A stretch of DNA of 64,000 bases from Palsa-1033 sp963735455 (GCA_963735455.1 CAVTKZ010000004.1:434001-498000), one strand, 5' to 3'. Positions 48,928-60,813 are shown, counted from the stretch's first letter. The notes: generated by a model from the letters alone, not told the origin. Made by a program: numbers and translations.

Positions 48928-51715
48928 ATGCCCCTCGACGCTTACCGGCGCAAGCGCGACTTCAGCAAGACGGCCGAGCCGGCCGGTGGCGCGCCGGCCG
49001 CCGTCGACCGGGTCCTGGCCGGCCGCTTCGTCGTCGGCCGCCACCGGGCGACACGCCTGCACTACGACCTGCGCCTCGAGATCGGCGGAGTCCTCGCCAG
49101 CTGGGCCGTGCCCAAGGGCCCCAGCCTGGATCCCGAGGTCCGCCGGATGGCGATCCACGTCGAGGACCACCCGATCGAGTACCTCGATTTCGAGGGCACG
49201 ATCCCGCGTGGCGAGTACGGCGCCGGGGACGCGATCGTGTGGGACTGGGGCACCTACGAGCCGGAGGCTCCGACCCTCGACCCGGCCGGGTCGATCGCGG
49301 CCGGCGAGCTGAAGTTCCGGATCTTCGGCCAGAAGCTGCGCGGCCGGTTCACCCTGGTCCGGACCCGGGGCCGCTCGAGCTCCGCCGGCGGCCGGCGCCG
49401 GAGCGCAGCACACGAGCCGGAGGCCGATCGCGACGGCGACCCGTGGCTGCTGATCCACAAGAAGGATGCCGACGCGGTCGCAGGCTGGGATGCCGAGGAC
49501 TACCCCGCCTCGGTCCTGACCGGCCGGACCAACGAGGAGGTCGCGGCCGGGCTGGCCCCCCGCTTCAGGGCGGCGCCGCCGGTCGCCCAGCGCTCGCTCG
49601 AGGAGCTCGGGGCGATCGCCGCCCCGTTTCCCGGCTTCGTCGAGCCAATGCTGGCGACGCTGGCGAGCCAGGCCTTCGACGATCCGGGCTGGCTGTTCGA
49701 GATCAAGTGGGACGGCTATCGAGTCGAGGCCGTGGTCCGCGACCGGCGGGTCAGCCTCCATACCCGCAACGGCAAGGACGCCGGGACGTACTTCCCGGGG
49801 CTGCTCAGCCCGCCCGACTGGATCGACGCGAGCGAAGCCGTGGTCGACGGCGAGGTCGTCGCCCTGGACCCCGCCGGGCGGCCCGATTTCGGCCTGCTCC
49901 AGGAGCGCCTGGGCGTCCGCTTCGGGAGCGGGACACCGGGCCGCCAGCGGGGCACGGCCGAGGATCGGGGAGCCGCCGGTCCACCGGCGGCGGCCGCTTC
50001 CGGTTCGCCTGCGCCGCTCGTCTACCAGGCCTTCGACCTGCTCTACCTCGATGGGCTGTCGCTGCTCGCCGTGCCCCTCGAGGAGCGCAAGCGGGCGCTC
50101 CGCTCGGTCCTCCGCGAGGGTCCCCATGTCCGCTATGCGACCCATGTCGAGGCGGCCGGCAACGCCTTCCTGGCCGCCGCCCGGGCCCAGAACCTGGAAG
50201 GGGTGATGGCCAAGGAGCGCCGTTCGCGCTATGAGCCCGGCCGGCGGGTCGGCACCTGGCTCAAGCTGAAGATCCGGCCCGAGCAGGAGTTCGTCGTCGG
50301 CGGCTACCTGCCCGGCGAGGGCAACGCCCACGACCTCGGCAGCGTGATCGTCGGCTACTACGAGGACGGCGCCCTGCGCTACGCCGGCCGGGTCGGGAGC
50401 GGCTTCGACGGAGCGACCCGGGCCCGGCTCAAGAGCCTCCTCGATGGCCGGCCTGCGCAGCGACCCACCGTTCGTCCCGCCGCCGCCCTCGGGCCCGGAC
50501 CTGCGTGGCGTCGTCTGGAGCGAGCCCGCGATCGTGATCCGGGTTGCCTTCTCGAACTGGACCCGGGACGAGGTGATCCGCCAGCCATCGTTCAAGGGCT
50601 TCGAGCTCGATCGCGACCCTCGCTCGGTGCGCCGCGAGCGGGCCGAGGCTGGGCCGCCGGCCGCTGCCCCCGACCCGCCGGCCGACGACGAGGCAGGCGT
50701 CCCGGTCTCCGGGTCAGGGCTCGCCCAGCGGGCGACCGACGCCGAGCTGGCCGAGCTGGCCGGGCTGCCGGCCAAGGGCACCTGGCGGGTGGGCGGCTTC
50801 GAGCTGAGCCTGACCAACCTTGACAAGGTCCTCTTCCCGGCTCGAGACGCGCGTCCAGGCGCCTCGCCCGACGGTGCCACGCCGGCCGAGCTGCCGCTGA
50901 CGAAGCGCGACCTGATCGACTACCTCAGCCGGGTCGGACCGGTCCTCCTGCCACACCTGGCCGAACGGGCCCTCAATCTCCAGCGTTTCCCGGACGGCGC
51001 CGCTGGGCCGGCCTTCTGGCAGAAGCAGATCCCTGCCACTGCCCCGGCCTGGCTCCGACTGTGGCACGAGACCGGGGTCGAGGATCGGGCGGCGAACGAC
51101 CACCTCGTCGCCGATCGCGCCGCCAGCCTGGCCTGGCTGGGCAACCAGGCGGCCTTCGAGTTCCATCCCTGGACGGCCCGGATCGAGGACGTTGACCATC
51201 CGACCTATGCCCTGATCGACATTGACCCGGGCGAGAAGACGAGCTGGGCCGAGACGCTGGCCCTGGCGCGACTGTTCCGGACGGCGCTCGGCCACCTTGG
51301 CGTGCGCGGGGCGCCCAAGACCACCGGCAAGCGCGGGATCCAGGTCTGGATCCCGATCGAGCGCGGACGCTACACGTTCCGGGAGACGACCGACTGGGTC
51401 GAGCAGCTCAGCCGGGCGGTCGGCGCGATCGTGCCCCAGCTCGTCAGCTGGGAATGGTCGGTTGCCGGCCGGGCGGGCAGAGCCCGCCTCGACTTCACCC
51501 AGAACAGCCGGATCAAGACGCTCGTCGCGCCGTATGCCGTCCGGCCCGCCGCCGGTGCGCCGGTCTCGGCGCCGATCACCTGGGCCGAGCTCGACGATCC
51601 CGACCTGCGCCCCGACCGCTGGACGATCCGGACGATCCTGCCCCGGATCGAGGCGCTCGGCGACCTGTTCGCGACGGCCCTCGAGCAGGACCAGGTCCTG
51701 CCACCCCTCGGCTGA
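48928..51715 (+). CDS. ligD: DNA ligase D, phosphoesterase-ligase-polymerase order (one frameshift)
   Basis: About 928 residues if an extra C near 50445 is removed. Residues about 1-190 are the 3'-phosphoesterase (RHRATRLHYDLRLEIGGVLA, PIEYLDFEGTIPRGEYGAGD). Residues about 235-540 are the ATP-dependent ligase with the adenylated Lys260 in FEIKWDGYRVE, and VVDGEVVALD and LKLKIRPEQEFVVGGY. Residues about 620-928 are the primase-polymerase (FELSLTNLDKVLFPARD, HPTYALIDIDPGE with the catalytic Asp pair, KTTGKRGIQVWIPI). PE-LIG-POL is the order of the Pseudomonas enzyme, not the mycobacterial one. With Ku it makes a two-component NHEJ system. The break lies in the ligase-to-polymerase linker. Confidence 0.9.
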
Positions 51716-51722
51716 TGGCCGT

Positions 51723-52409
51723 CTAGCGCCAGGGCAAGGGGTCGCGTGGTCGATGGCCCTGCCGGAAGAAGGCGACGACCGGCGTGCCGCCCGAGTAGTC
51801 GAGCGCCAGCACACCGGCTGCGTCTCGCCCCACGAGCAATCGGACGGAGTCGTCGCCGGGCAGGTTCGGGTCGTAGATCCGGATGGCGAGCGTGTCCCGG
51901 GTCGCGGCCCGGCCTCGACGCCGTGGGCGACGACCTGGTGGTCCTGGATCAGGGTTGCCGGGTTGGCCGAGACGGCGTGGACCAGGCCCGAGGGCGACCG
52001 GCCGGCCGGTCGCCAGCTCGCGCCGGATCCGGGGCAGCTCGCGACGGAGGACCTCGGCCGAGCGCGAGGCATCCGACCGCCAGGGCGCCCCGAGGAGGTA
52101 GAAGCGGGCCGGTCCCAGGCCGAGCTCGAACGAGTCGAGCTGGCGGCGGACGAGGTAGCGGAAGGCGGGCGTGCCCTCGACCGGCAGATCCGCCTGGCGT
52201 GGCGCGGGCAGCCCGGCGAACCACAGGTCAAGGGCCGCGAAGGCCATCCCGCCGCACAGCCCGTTGGCCGCGTCGCCGATCGCCAGCTCGACCGGGACCG
52301 GGCCGCCCAGCCGGAAGCGGAGGGGCGCCACGTGCGGCCAGCGGTTGGCGAAGCCGAAGCCGTTGACGGAGGCCCGGAACGGCTCGGGAGGCGGCAGGCG
52401 ATCGCTCAT
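51723..52409 (-). CDS. Conserved hypothetical protein with possible Cys-His active site (compensated frame error)
   Basis: 228 residues. The N-terminus FRASVNGFGFANRWPHVAPL and GDAANGLCGGMAFAALDLWF match a widespread uncharacterised family that keeps the C-G-G-M motif. Between about 52010 and 51905 the frame gives only Gly/Pro/Arg, while another frame reads GLVHAVSANPATLIQDHQVV then AHGVE, the expected family sequence with a conserved His, so two opposite indels cancel here. The Cys plus H-x-V-x-A-H arrangement is reminiscent of papain-like peptidases, but that is only a suggestion. It is the last gene of the antiporter-MFS operon, overlapping MFS by four bases. Confidence 0.6.
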   Translation of the reverse strand: MSDRLPPPEPFRASVNGFGFANRWPHVAPLRFRLGGPVPVELAIGDAANGLCGGMAFAALDLWFAGLPAPRQADLPVEGTPAFRYLVRRQLDSFELGLGPARFYLLGAPWRSDASRSAEVLRRELPRIRRELATGRPVALGPGPRRLGQPGNPDPGPPGRRPRRRGRAATRDTLAIRIYDPNLPGDDSVRLLVGRDAAGVLALDYSGGTPVVAFFRQGHRPRDPLPWR

Positions 52410-53743
52410 GGCTTGCGCAGGTCCTCATTGCGGTAGATCCGGGTGCTCGACGACCAGGTCTCGGACACCTCTGCCCGGGCGGCGGTCACGAAGCGGGTCA
52501 GCCCGGAGACCGCGAACAGGATCGCGAAGGCCGGGTAGCCGAGGGGCAGGATCGCCAGGATCGCGGCGTTCGAGAGCTGCCCGGCGGTGATCCCGGCGGC
52601 GCTGCCGGCCACGAACCGGCCCTGGGCCCGGATCAGGTCCGGACCCGGCGTCAGGCGCATCAGGCGCTCATTCGAGGACAGCGTGCCGGCCGACGCACCG
52701 GCCGCGGCGACGCCGGCCACGACGCAGATGATCAGGCCGGCCAGCGGGTTGGCCGGGAACGCCGTCAGGCCCAGGAGCATCGACGAGCCGCGCAGCAGGA
52801 ACGAGACCCGCAGCGTGCGCGACGCGCTGCCCCGCGCCAGCAGGCCGCCGATGATCGTGGCCGAGACGAGCGAGGCGGCCGACGAGATCGCCGACAGGAG
52901 GATCGCGTAGCTCGGCGGCAGATGCAAGACGCTGATCGCGTAGATCGACAGGTAGGGGCCGAAGCCGGCGCCAAAGGCGGCCACCGTGATCGAGCGCAGG
53001 AAGGGCTGCAGGTGGGGCGAGGGCGGCGCCAGCGGCGGACCATCGCTGGGACCGGCCGACGAGCGCGCCACGCGGACCCGGCCGGGCCGCGCCAGCTGGC
53101 GCAGGACGATGATCTCGATCACCCCGGCGATGCCGCTGACCAGGAACACGACGGCATAGATCCGGACGCCCAGGTCGGGCAGGAAGAGCTGGACCAGGAG
53201 GGCCACGGGCAGGAGCAGGATCGAGCCCAGGCCGAGGGTCATGCCCATCACCCGGGGAGCCACGAAGCGCCGTTCCGCGTCGGGCAGGATCGCCCCGTAC
53301 CAGGCCAGCAGGTTCGTCCCGCCGATCGTCGTCGCGGCGCCGCCCAGGCTGATCACCGCCCCGATCGCGACGATCGCCAGGCCGTTCGGGATCAGCCCGA
53401 TCCAGGCCGCGAGGGTCAGCGCCCCGAGCACGAAGCCACGGGTCTCGCCGAGGGCCAGGATGATCAGGGTGACTCCCCGCAGGTTGCCGTCGTAGCGGCG
53501 CAGCAGCCAGGGCACCCCGAGCTGGGCTGCCGAGAAGGCGAAGGGCAGGACGCCGATCACGGTCGCCAGCGCGGGGCTGGCTCCGAGCTCGAGCAGGAGC
53601 GGGATGGTCAGCCCGTCGCCGGCCAGCGCGGCGACCACCGCGCTCGACACGCCCAGCCCCTGGAACGAGCGGTAGGGCGGACCCAGGAAGATCCGCCACT
53701 CGCCGAGGGTGGTCGCACGCGCGGCGGCCCGGGCGTCGCTCAC
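52406..53743 (-). CDS. Major facilitator superfamily transporter
   Basis: 445 residues with about 12 hydrophobic segments and a central loop (LARPGRVRVARSSAGPSDGP) between helices 6 and 7. Segments include SSAVVAALAGDGLTIPLLLE, GLIPNGLAIVAIGAVISLGG and ISSAASLVSATIIGGLLARG. There is no substrate-specific motif I can name. The start GTG (53743) overlaps the stop of the antiporter (GTGA), and the hypothetical gene at 52409 overlaps its own stop, so three genes are translated as a chain. Confidence 0.75.
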   Translation of the reverse strand: MSDARAAARATTLGEWRIFLGPPYRSFQGLGVSSAVVAALAGDGLTIPLLLELGASPALATVIGVLPFAFSAAQLGVPWLLRRYDGNLRGVTLIILALGETRGFVLGALTLAAWIGLIPNGLAIVAIGAVISLGGAATTIGGTNLLAWYGAILPDAERRFVAPRVMGMTLGLGSILLLPVALLVQLFLPDLGVRIYAVVFLVSGIAGVIEIIVLRQLARPGRVRVARSSAGPSDGPPLAPPSPHLQPFLRSITVAAFGAGFGPYLSIYAISVLHLPPSYAILLSAISSAASLVSATIIGGLLARGSASRTLRVSFLLRGSSMLLGLTAFPANPLAGLIICVVAGVAAAGASAGTLSSNERLMRLTPGPDLIRAQGRFVAGSAAGITAGQLSNAAILAILPLGYPAFAILFAVSGLTRFVTAARAEVSETWSSSTRIYRNEDLRKP

Positions 53744-54873
53744 GGGGCCTGGATCGGCGGTCCGAACCAGACGCTCGCGGCGATGATCACGTACAGGGCG
53801 ATCAGGGCCAGTCCTTCCAGCCAGGTCGACTCTCCGTCGAAGACGATGAACGCGCCCAGGATCACGGACAGGCCCAGCGCCCCGATCAGGAGCGGCGAGG
53901 CGACCAGGGTGAGGGCCGGCCCGCCGATCACGACCGAGATCAGGACGAGGGCCGGGATCAAGGCCAGGGCGACCTGCAGGCTCGAGTTGAGGATCAGGCT
54001 GATCGCCAGGTCGACGTTGTTACGCAGGGCCTGCTGGACGCCGGCCACGTTCTCGACGGCATTGCCGGCGATCGCCACGATCACCAGCCCGGCGAACGCC
54101 TCGCTGATCCCAAGGCTGGCCAGGGCCGGCCGGAGGGCGTCCACGAACCAGTCCGAGACGAGGGCCGAGCCGATCGCCGCCGCGAGGAGGACGCCGACCC
54201 CGAGCTGGAGCGGCCACGCCTCGTGAGCCTCCACGACCCGCTCGATCGAGCCGGCTCCGGGGCCGCCGCCGATCGAGAACGGGATCGAGGCAGCGAACAG
54301 GACGAGCAGGACGATCGCGGCAATCACGCTCAGGTCCTGGACGTGGCCGGCGTCGGGCGCCCCGGGTGCGGTGGCCAGGGTCGGGATGACCAGGGCGGCC
54401 ACGGCCAGGACGAGCAGGGTCGCGATCATCCGGACGGGCTGGACCCCGAACTTGAGGACGCCGTGCTTGAGCCCGCCCAGGAAGAAGGCCAGGCCCAGGA
54501 CCAGCAGGCTGTTGGCCAGGATCGAGCCGATCAGGGCGCTCTGGACGACGACGACCAGGCCGGCGCGCAGGCTGAAGATCCCGATGAACAGCTCGGGCAG
54601 GTTGCCCAGCGCCGACTGCATCACCCCGGTCAGGCCCGGCCCGAAGCGGCCGCCGAGCTGCTCGGTCCCCTCGCCGACCAGGCCGGCCAGGCCGGCCAGG
54701 GCCACCGCCGAGGCAACGAAGGTGATCGTCGGGCTGCCCCCGGTCAGCTTCGCCAGCAGGGCGACCAGGCCACCGGCCACGGCGATCGTGATCAACACCA
54801 GGGCGCGCCGGCCGAGGGTCTCGGCCACGGTCCGGCGGGGCTCGACGGGGACCGGAGCAGTCTCGGCGGCCAT
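53740..54873 (-). CDS. Calcium/proton (cation) antiporter, CaCA superfamily
   Basis: 377 residues, eleven predicted helices. The two CAX alpha-repeats are visible: GVMQSALGNLPELFIGIFSL in the first half and AIAGNAVENVAGVQQALRNN in the second, each with the Asn-Pro/Ala-Glu pair that binds the cation, and an acidic region before the second (SIERVVEAHEAW). It exports Ca2+ in exchange for H+. The ATG at 54873 has TATCAT 7 bases upstream and no SD. Its divergent neighbour starts only 38 bases away, so the two promoters lie back to back. Confidence 0.85.
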   Translation of the reverse strand: MAAETAPVPVEPRRTVAETLGRRALVLITIAVAGGLVALLAKLTGGSPTITFVASAVALAGLAGLVGEGTEQLGGRFGPGLTGVMQSALGNLPELFIGIFSLRAGLVVVVQSALIGSILANSLLVLGLAFFLGGLKHGVLKFGVQPVRMIATLLVLAVAALVIPTLATAPGAPDAGHVQDLSVIAAIVLLVLFAASIPFSIGGGPGAGSIERVVEAHEAWPLQLGVGVLLAAAIGSALVSDWFVDALRPALASLGISEAFAGLVIVAIAGNAVENVAGVQQALRNNVDLAISLILNSSLQVALALIPALVLISVVIGGPALTLVASPLLIGALGLSVILGAFIVFDGESTWLEGLALIALYVIIAASVWFGPPIQAP

Positions 54874-54880
54874 CCGCCCG

Positions 54881-54886
54881 ATGATA
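54881..54886 (-). promoter_or_regulatory. -10 box TATCAT for the antiporter operon
   Basis: On the minus strand TATCAT is 7 bases before the ATG at 54873. Confidence 0.55.
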
Positions 54887-54897
54887 CGGGGCGGCGG

Positions 54898-54903
54898 TAC
54901 CAT
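54898..54903 (+). promoter_or_regulatory. -10 box TACCAT for the DUF255 gene
   Basis: TACCAT is 7 bases before the ATG at 54911, only 11 bases from the opposite -10 box at 54881-54886. Confidence 0.55.
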
Positions 54904-54910
54904 CGCGGCG

Positions 54911-57036
<2,126 letters not shown>

Positions 57037-57040
<4 letters not shown>

Positions 57041-58374
57041 CCGACGCCGCGATCCCGCGGCCATCCCGCTCGGCCGACGCCGGCGGACCGGCCCCGGCCC
57101 GCCCCGCGGCGACCGTCGTCCTCCTCCGCCCGGCTCCCTCGGACGCCCGGCCCGGGCCCGAGGTCCTGCTCACGCTCCGCCCGCAGTCGATGGCCTTCGG
57201 CGCTGGCCTGCACGTCTTCCCCGGCGGCCGGATCGAGCCGGCCGACGGCGACCCGCGGATCCTGGCCCGTGCGGCCGGCGGCGATCGCCATCGGGTGGGG
57301 GCGGTCCGGGAGCTCTTCGAGGAGGCCGGTGTCCTGCTCGCGGTCCATCCCGACGGCGCACTCGTGGGGTCCGACGATCGACTCGCCGGCGAGCTGCCAA
57401 CGCTGCGCGCCGGGCTGGTGTCGGGTGAGCTCGACCTGGCCACGATCCTCGAGCGCCACGATCTGCGCTTGCCCACCGACCGGCTCGTGCCGATCGGCCG
57501 CTGGCAGACACCGCGGGCGTATCCCCGCCGTTTCGACGCCCGGTTCTTCGCCGTCGAGCTGCCCGCCGGGGCGGTCCTCGACCTCGATCCGGGCGAGGTG
57601 GCCGGCCACGCCTGGCTGACCCCGGCGACGGCGCTGGCCGAGATGGCGGCCGGCCGGATCCAGCTCTGGCCGCCCACGTCCTCGACTCTCCAGCGCCTCG
57701 AGCGAGCGCCGGATATTGCCGCAATCCGGGCCGGACTCGAGCTCGTCGACGGACTGCCGTTCAGCCGCGAGCAGATTAGGCCCGGGCTGCTGAGGCTGAC
57801 CGGCGGCACGGCCTTTGGGCCGGCCGGCCGGCCGGCCAACACGATCCTCGTCGGCCGCGAGCGGCTCGTGGTCGTGGATCCCGGCGATCCGGACGAGGAC
57901 TTCATCGACCTGATCGAGGCGGAGGCGGCCGCCCTCGGCGGCCGGATCACGGCGATTGTCCTGACCCACGTCGACCCGGGCCACGCCGCCGGGTCGATCG
58001 AACTCCAGGAGCGGACCGGCGCCGCGATCTACGCCGGGCCGGGCGGCCGAGCATCGCTCTCGTGGACTGTCTCTGAAATCGGGGACGGGAGGACGATCGA
58101 GCTCGGCGACGTGCCCCTCGTCGTGATCGGCACGCCCGGCCATCGGCCGGACCACCTCGCATTCCGGCTGCCCGACTCGACGATCCTCAGCGGCGACGCC
58201 CTGACGGATCGCCCGACCCTGGTCCTGCCACCGCTGGGCGACGCCCAGGCCGCGCGCGCGTCCGTGGAGCGAATCGGGGCGCTTCAACCCGTTCGAATCG
58301 TCCCCGGCCACGGGCCGCTCATCGGCGATCCGCCCGGGGCCATCCGGGCTGCGCTCGAGGCCTCGACGAGCTAG
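57037..58374 (+). CDS. Nudix hydrolase fused to a metallo-beta-lactamase-fold domain
   Basis: 445 residues from a GTG overlapping the DUF255 stop. Residues about 20-215 are a Nudix domain: the box is split, with GGRIEPADGD separated from AVRELFEEAGVLL by about 14 residues, as in NUDT7/NUDT19-type CoA or nucleotide pyrophosphatases. Residues about 245-445 are an MBL fold: NTILVGRERLVVVDPGDPDE, LTHVDPGHAAGSIEL, VVIGTPGHRPDHLAFRL, ILSGDALTDRPTLVLPPLGD and VPGHGPLIGDP. The usual THxHxDH is T-H-V-D-P-G-H, so at least one zinc ligand is changed. This pairing resembles LACTB2-like fusions. Substrate unknown. Confidence 0.8.
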
Positions 58375-58958
58375 GCCTGGATCGTCCGGTGGAGGTTGCG
58401 CAGGAGGTTGAGGCCTTCGTCGACCTCCTCGACCGGGGCGTACGGCCCGGGCATCAGGAAGCACGGCCGGCCGGCCAGCGCGACCCCCGGCAGCTGGCCC
58501 CATTTCTCGGCCAGCGAGCGTCCCGCGGCGATCTCGGCGGCCCGCTTGTAGATGAACACGATCGCGCTCGGGCGCCAGATCGCGACCTTCTGCCAGAGCG
58601 GCCCGACTCCGAGGGTCAGCTCTCGGTCGGTGGCCGTGTCGCGCGGCGTCGGCTTCTTGATCAGGTCGGTGATCCCGTGGCCGGCGGCGACGAGCGCGTC
58701 GTCGGCCGTCTCGACGTCCGTCCCGGCCGGCAGCACGCCGGCGATCATCAGCCTGCGCCAGAAGGCCCGGCCGAGGCGACCCTCGTGATAATGGCCGGCA
58801 GCCACGCTGACCGGCGAGGGGTTCAGCCCGACGAACAGGAGCCCGCCGCGCTTCGGCGGCAGGTCGACGAGCGTCTCGAGGTCCTCGCCGTCGATCGAGA
58901 TCGGCCCGCGATGTGATCCGGGACCCGGCCGCGCGAGGAGGTCGTCGAGCTCGGCCAT
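58371..58958 (-). CDS. Mismatch-specific uracil/thymine-DNA glycosylase (MUG/TDG family)
   Basis: 195 residues. Motif A of the UDG superfamily is LLFVGLNPSPVSVAAGHYHE (G-x-N-P-S-x-x-S, MUG type, Asn at the catalytic place), followed by GRLGRAFWRRLMIAGVLPAG and GITDLIKKPTPRDTA. The second motif is in CFLMPGPYAPVEEVDEGLNL in place of NPSG. It removes U or T from G mismatches after deamination. The stop shares a CTAG palindrome with the convergent Nudix gene. TatA lies 33 bases upstream in the same direction, so co-transcription is possible. Confidence 0.83.
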   Translation of the reverse strand: MAELDDLLARPGPGSHRGPISIDGEDLETLVDLPPKRGGLLFVGLNPSPVSVAAGHYHEGRLGRAFWRRLMIAGVLPAGTDVETADDALVAAGHGITDLIKKPTPRDTATDRELTLGVGPLWQKVAIWRPSAIVFIYKRAAEIAAGRSLAEKWGQLPGVALAGRPCFLMPGPYAPVEEVDEGLNLLRNLHRTIQA

Positions 58959-58991
58959 CGGCCGGAGGTCAGGACGGCGTTGGACGCGCGG

Positions 58992-59288
58992 TCAGGCGGG
59001 TCCCGGCGTGCCCGAGCCAGGCGGCGCCGGTGGCTGCGCGGGGGGCGGCGGCGCGGGCGCGACGGGCTGGCCGAGTGACGGCGCCGGGGCTGCGACCGGT
59101 GGGGACGGCGCCAGCGCGACCGATGGCGGGTCGTCCTTGCGCAGGTCGGTCTTGATCTCGGCCGCTTCCTTGCGCGCCTCCTTGACCCCGCGGCCGAGCA
59201 TCTGGCCGATCTGGGGCAGGGTCTTGGGGCCGCGCCAGACGATCACGATGATCAGGGCCACGACGAGCAGCAGGAGAAACTTGTCCAT
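58992..59288 (-). CDS. tatA: Sec-independent translocase TatA/TatB family protein
   Basis: 98 residues. The N-terminal helix LLLLVVALIIVIVWRGPKTL lacks the usual Glu near the start (MDKFLL) but continues with the amphipathic PQIGQMLGRGVKEARKEAAE of TatA/TatB, then IKTDLRKDD and a long Pro/Ala tail. TatA forms the pore of the twin-arginine pathway, which fits the Tat-type signals on the multicopper oxidase and the 105-residue protein. The ATG has TACCAT 6 bases upstream. tatC is not in the window. TatB cannot be excluded. Confidence 0.82.
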   Translation of the reverse strand: MDKFLLLLVVALIIVIVWRGPKTLPQIGQMLGRGVKEARKEAAEIKTDLRKDDPPSVALAPSPPVAAPAPSLGQPVAPAPPPPAQPPAPPGSGTPGPA

Positions 59289-59294
59289 GCCCGG

Positions 59295-59300
59295 ATGGTA
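59295..59300 (-). promoter_or_regulatory. -10 box TACCAT for tatA
   Basis: On the minus strand TACCAT is 6 bases before the ATG at 59288. Confidence 0.55.
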
Positions 59301-59331
59301 CTCGACTGCCGGTGGCAACTGAGCCGCAACC

Positions 59332-59337
59332 TATACT
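59332..59337 (+). promoter_or_regulatory. -10 box TATACT for the methyltransferase gene
   Basis: TATACT is 6 bases before the ATG at 59344. Confidence 0.6.
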
Positions 59338-59343
59338 CGGGCC

Positions 59344-60384
59344 ATGGACCAGCCGGCCGAGCGGGCTACGACGAGCGCCCTTGCCCCGCCCGACCCACGG
59401 GCCGCCGGCCCCGTCCCCGCCGAGCCGTCTGTCGCGGCGCTCGATACGATCAGGCTCCAGGCCGAGGAGCACCCACTCGTCGACGACGAGCCGCCGAAGT
59501 CGGCGATCGAGCATTGCCTGCGCCTGATGCATCTCAAGGCGTACGAAGTGGCGACCTCGATGGCTACCGGGCGCGATGTCCTCGACGTCGGCTGCAATAC
59601 CGGCTATGGCACGATCGGCTTCGCTGGGGTTGCCCGACGGGTGGTCGGCGTCGACGTGTCACAGACGGCCATCGCGGCAGCCCAGGCGATCGCGGTCGAC
59701 GGCCGCCCCGAGTTCCTGACCAGCGATGGGCTGAGCCTGCCGTTCCCCGACGCGAGCTTCAGCCTCGTCGTCGCCTTCCAGGTCCTCGAACACCTCGACG
59801 ATCCGTTGGCGTTCCTCCGTGAGCTCGCTCGGGTGTCGGCGCCCGGCGGGATCATCCTGCTCACGACTCCCAACGCAGCGACCCGGCTCTTCCCTGGGAT
59901 GAGCCCCTGGAACCGGTTCCACGTCCGCGAGTACCGCGCCGCCGAGCTCGACGAGCTGCTCCGGGCGGTCTTCCTGTCCGTCACGATCCGCGGGATGTTC
60001 GGCGCGGCGACCCTGTACGAGACGGAGATCCGGCGGGTCGACGAGGCCCGCCGGCGGGTTCGCCGCAAGGAGGCGGCCCAGCGCGCCGCCGCCGCGGCCG
60101 CCGCCCGAATGGCCGCAGCCCGCGAACGGCCGCTGCCCGTCCGGGTCGCCCGGGCTGTCCTGCCGGCCGGCATGCGTGCCCGGCTCCGCTCGCTGGCCCG
60201 GCGGGGGTCGGCCCCGCCGGCGCGAGTTCCAGCACCGGTCTCAGTGCCGGCGCCCACAGCGTCAATCCCCGGCCCGGTGATGGATCTCGAGACATTCCTG
60301 CGCTTCTCCGTCGCCGACCTGTTCTATGCCGACACGGACCTCGAGCGGGCGATGGACCTCATGGCGGTGTGTCGCCTCGCCTAG
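59344..60384 (+). CDS. Class I SAM-dependent methyltransferase (type 11)
   Basis: 346 residues. SAM motif I is in VLDVGCNTGYGTIGFAG near residue 80, followed by VVGVDVSQTAIAAAQAI, GLSLPFPDASFSLVVAFQVL and LVSAPGG-like motif III (here ELARVSAPGGIILLTTPNAA). A C-terminal extension of about 120 residues has an Arg/Ala-rich helix (RRRVRRKEAAQRAAAAAAAR) and a last segment FLRFSVADLFYADTDLERAM. The substrate is not predictable; many similar enzymes methylate sugars or quinones in glycan clusters, but no such cluster is here. The stop shares a CTAG with the convergent DUF3052 gene. Confidence 0.8.
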   Translation: MDQPAERATTSALAPPDPRAAGPVPAEPSVAALDTIRLQAEEHPLVDDEPPKSAIEHCLRLMHLKAYEVATSMATGRDVLDVGCNTGYGTIGFAGVARRVVGVDVSQTAIAAAQAIAVDGRPEFLTSDGLSLPFPDASFSLVVAFQVLEHLDDPLAFLRELARVSAPGGIILLTTPNAATRLFPGMSPWNRFHVREYRAAELDELLRAVFLSVTIRGMFGAATLYETEIRRVDEARRRVRRKEAAQRAAAAAAARMAAARERPLPVRVARAVLPAGMRARLRSLARRGSAPPARVPAPVSVPAPTASIPGPVMDLETFLRFSVADLFYADTDLERAMDLMAVCRLA

Positions 60385-60788
60385 GCCGTCGTTGGGCGCA
60401 ACGCCCTGGGGATGACCAGCCGGATCGAGGTCTGGCTGGCCGAGAACGAGACGACCTTGTTGTCGACGAGGCCGGCGGCTTTCCCGGCCGCCATCACCTC
60501 GATGTCCCGGACGGTCGCCCCCTTGCCCTTGCGCGAGACCACCCAGATCGCCCCGTTGGGCACGATCCGGGCGCGCAGGGAGGCCAGCCGCTGGAGCTCG
60601 GTCCCATCGTCGATCCCGAAGAAGACGAGGTTCGACTCGGGCAGCGGCTCACCCTCGGTGATGTCCTGGGTCCGCTCAGCCAGCAGGCGCCGGAACTCGC
60701 CGTCCTCGATGTTGATGACGGCAACCCGGGCGCCGGGCTTGACCCCGAGCTTGTCGAGCAGCGGTCCGGTGTAGACGACCTCGGCCAT
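60381..60788 (-). CDS. DUF3052 family protein
   Basis: 135 residues. It starts MAEVVYTGPLLDKLGVKPGA and RVAVINIEDGEFRRLL, continues with LVFFGIDDGTELQRLASLRA and RIVPNGAIWVVSRKGKGATV, and ends with a beta strand (TSIRLVIPRALRPTTA). This is the DUF3052 pattern, best known from Actinomycetota as an uncharacterised cytosolic protein with a possible nucleotide-like fold. Upstream sequence CACGAT is a poor -10 match 6 bases before the ATG. Its start is 38 bases from the divergent deacetylase. Confidence 0.8.
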   Translation of the reverse strand: MAEVVYTGPLLDKLGVKPGARVAVINIEDGEFRRLLAERTQDITEGEPLPESNLVFFGIDDGTELQRLASLRARIVPNGAIWVVSRKGKGATVRDIEVMAAGKAAGLVDNKVVSFSASQTSIRLVIPRALRPTTA

Positions 60789-60813
60789 CGCTGGATCGTG
60801 CCACGCCGCGGGC

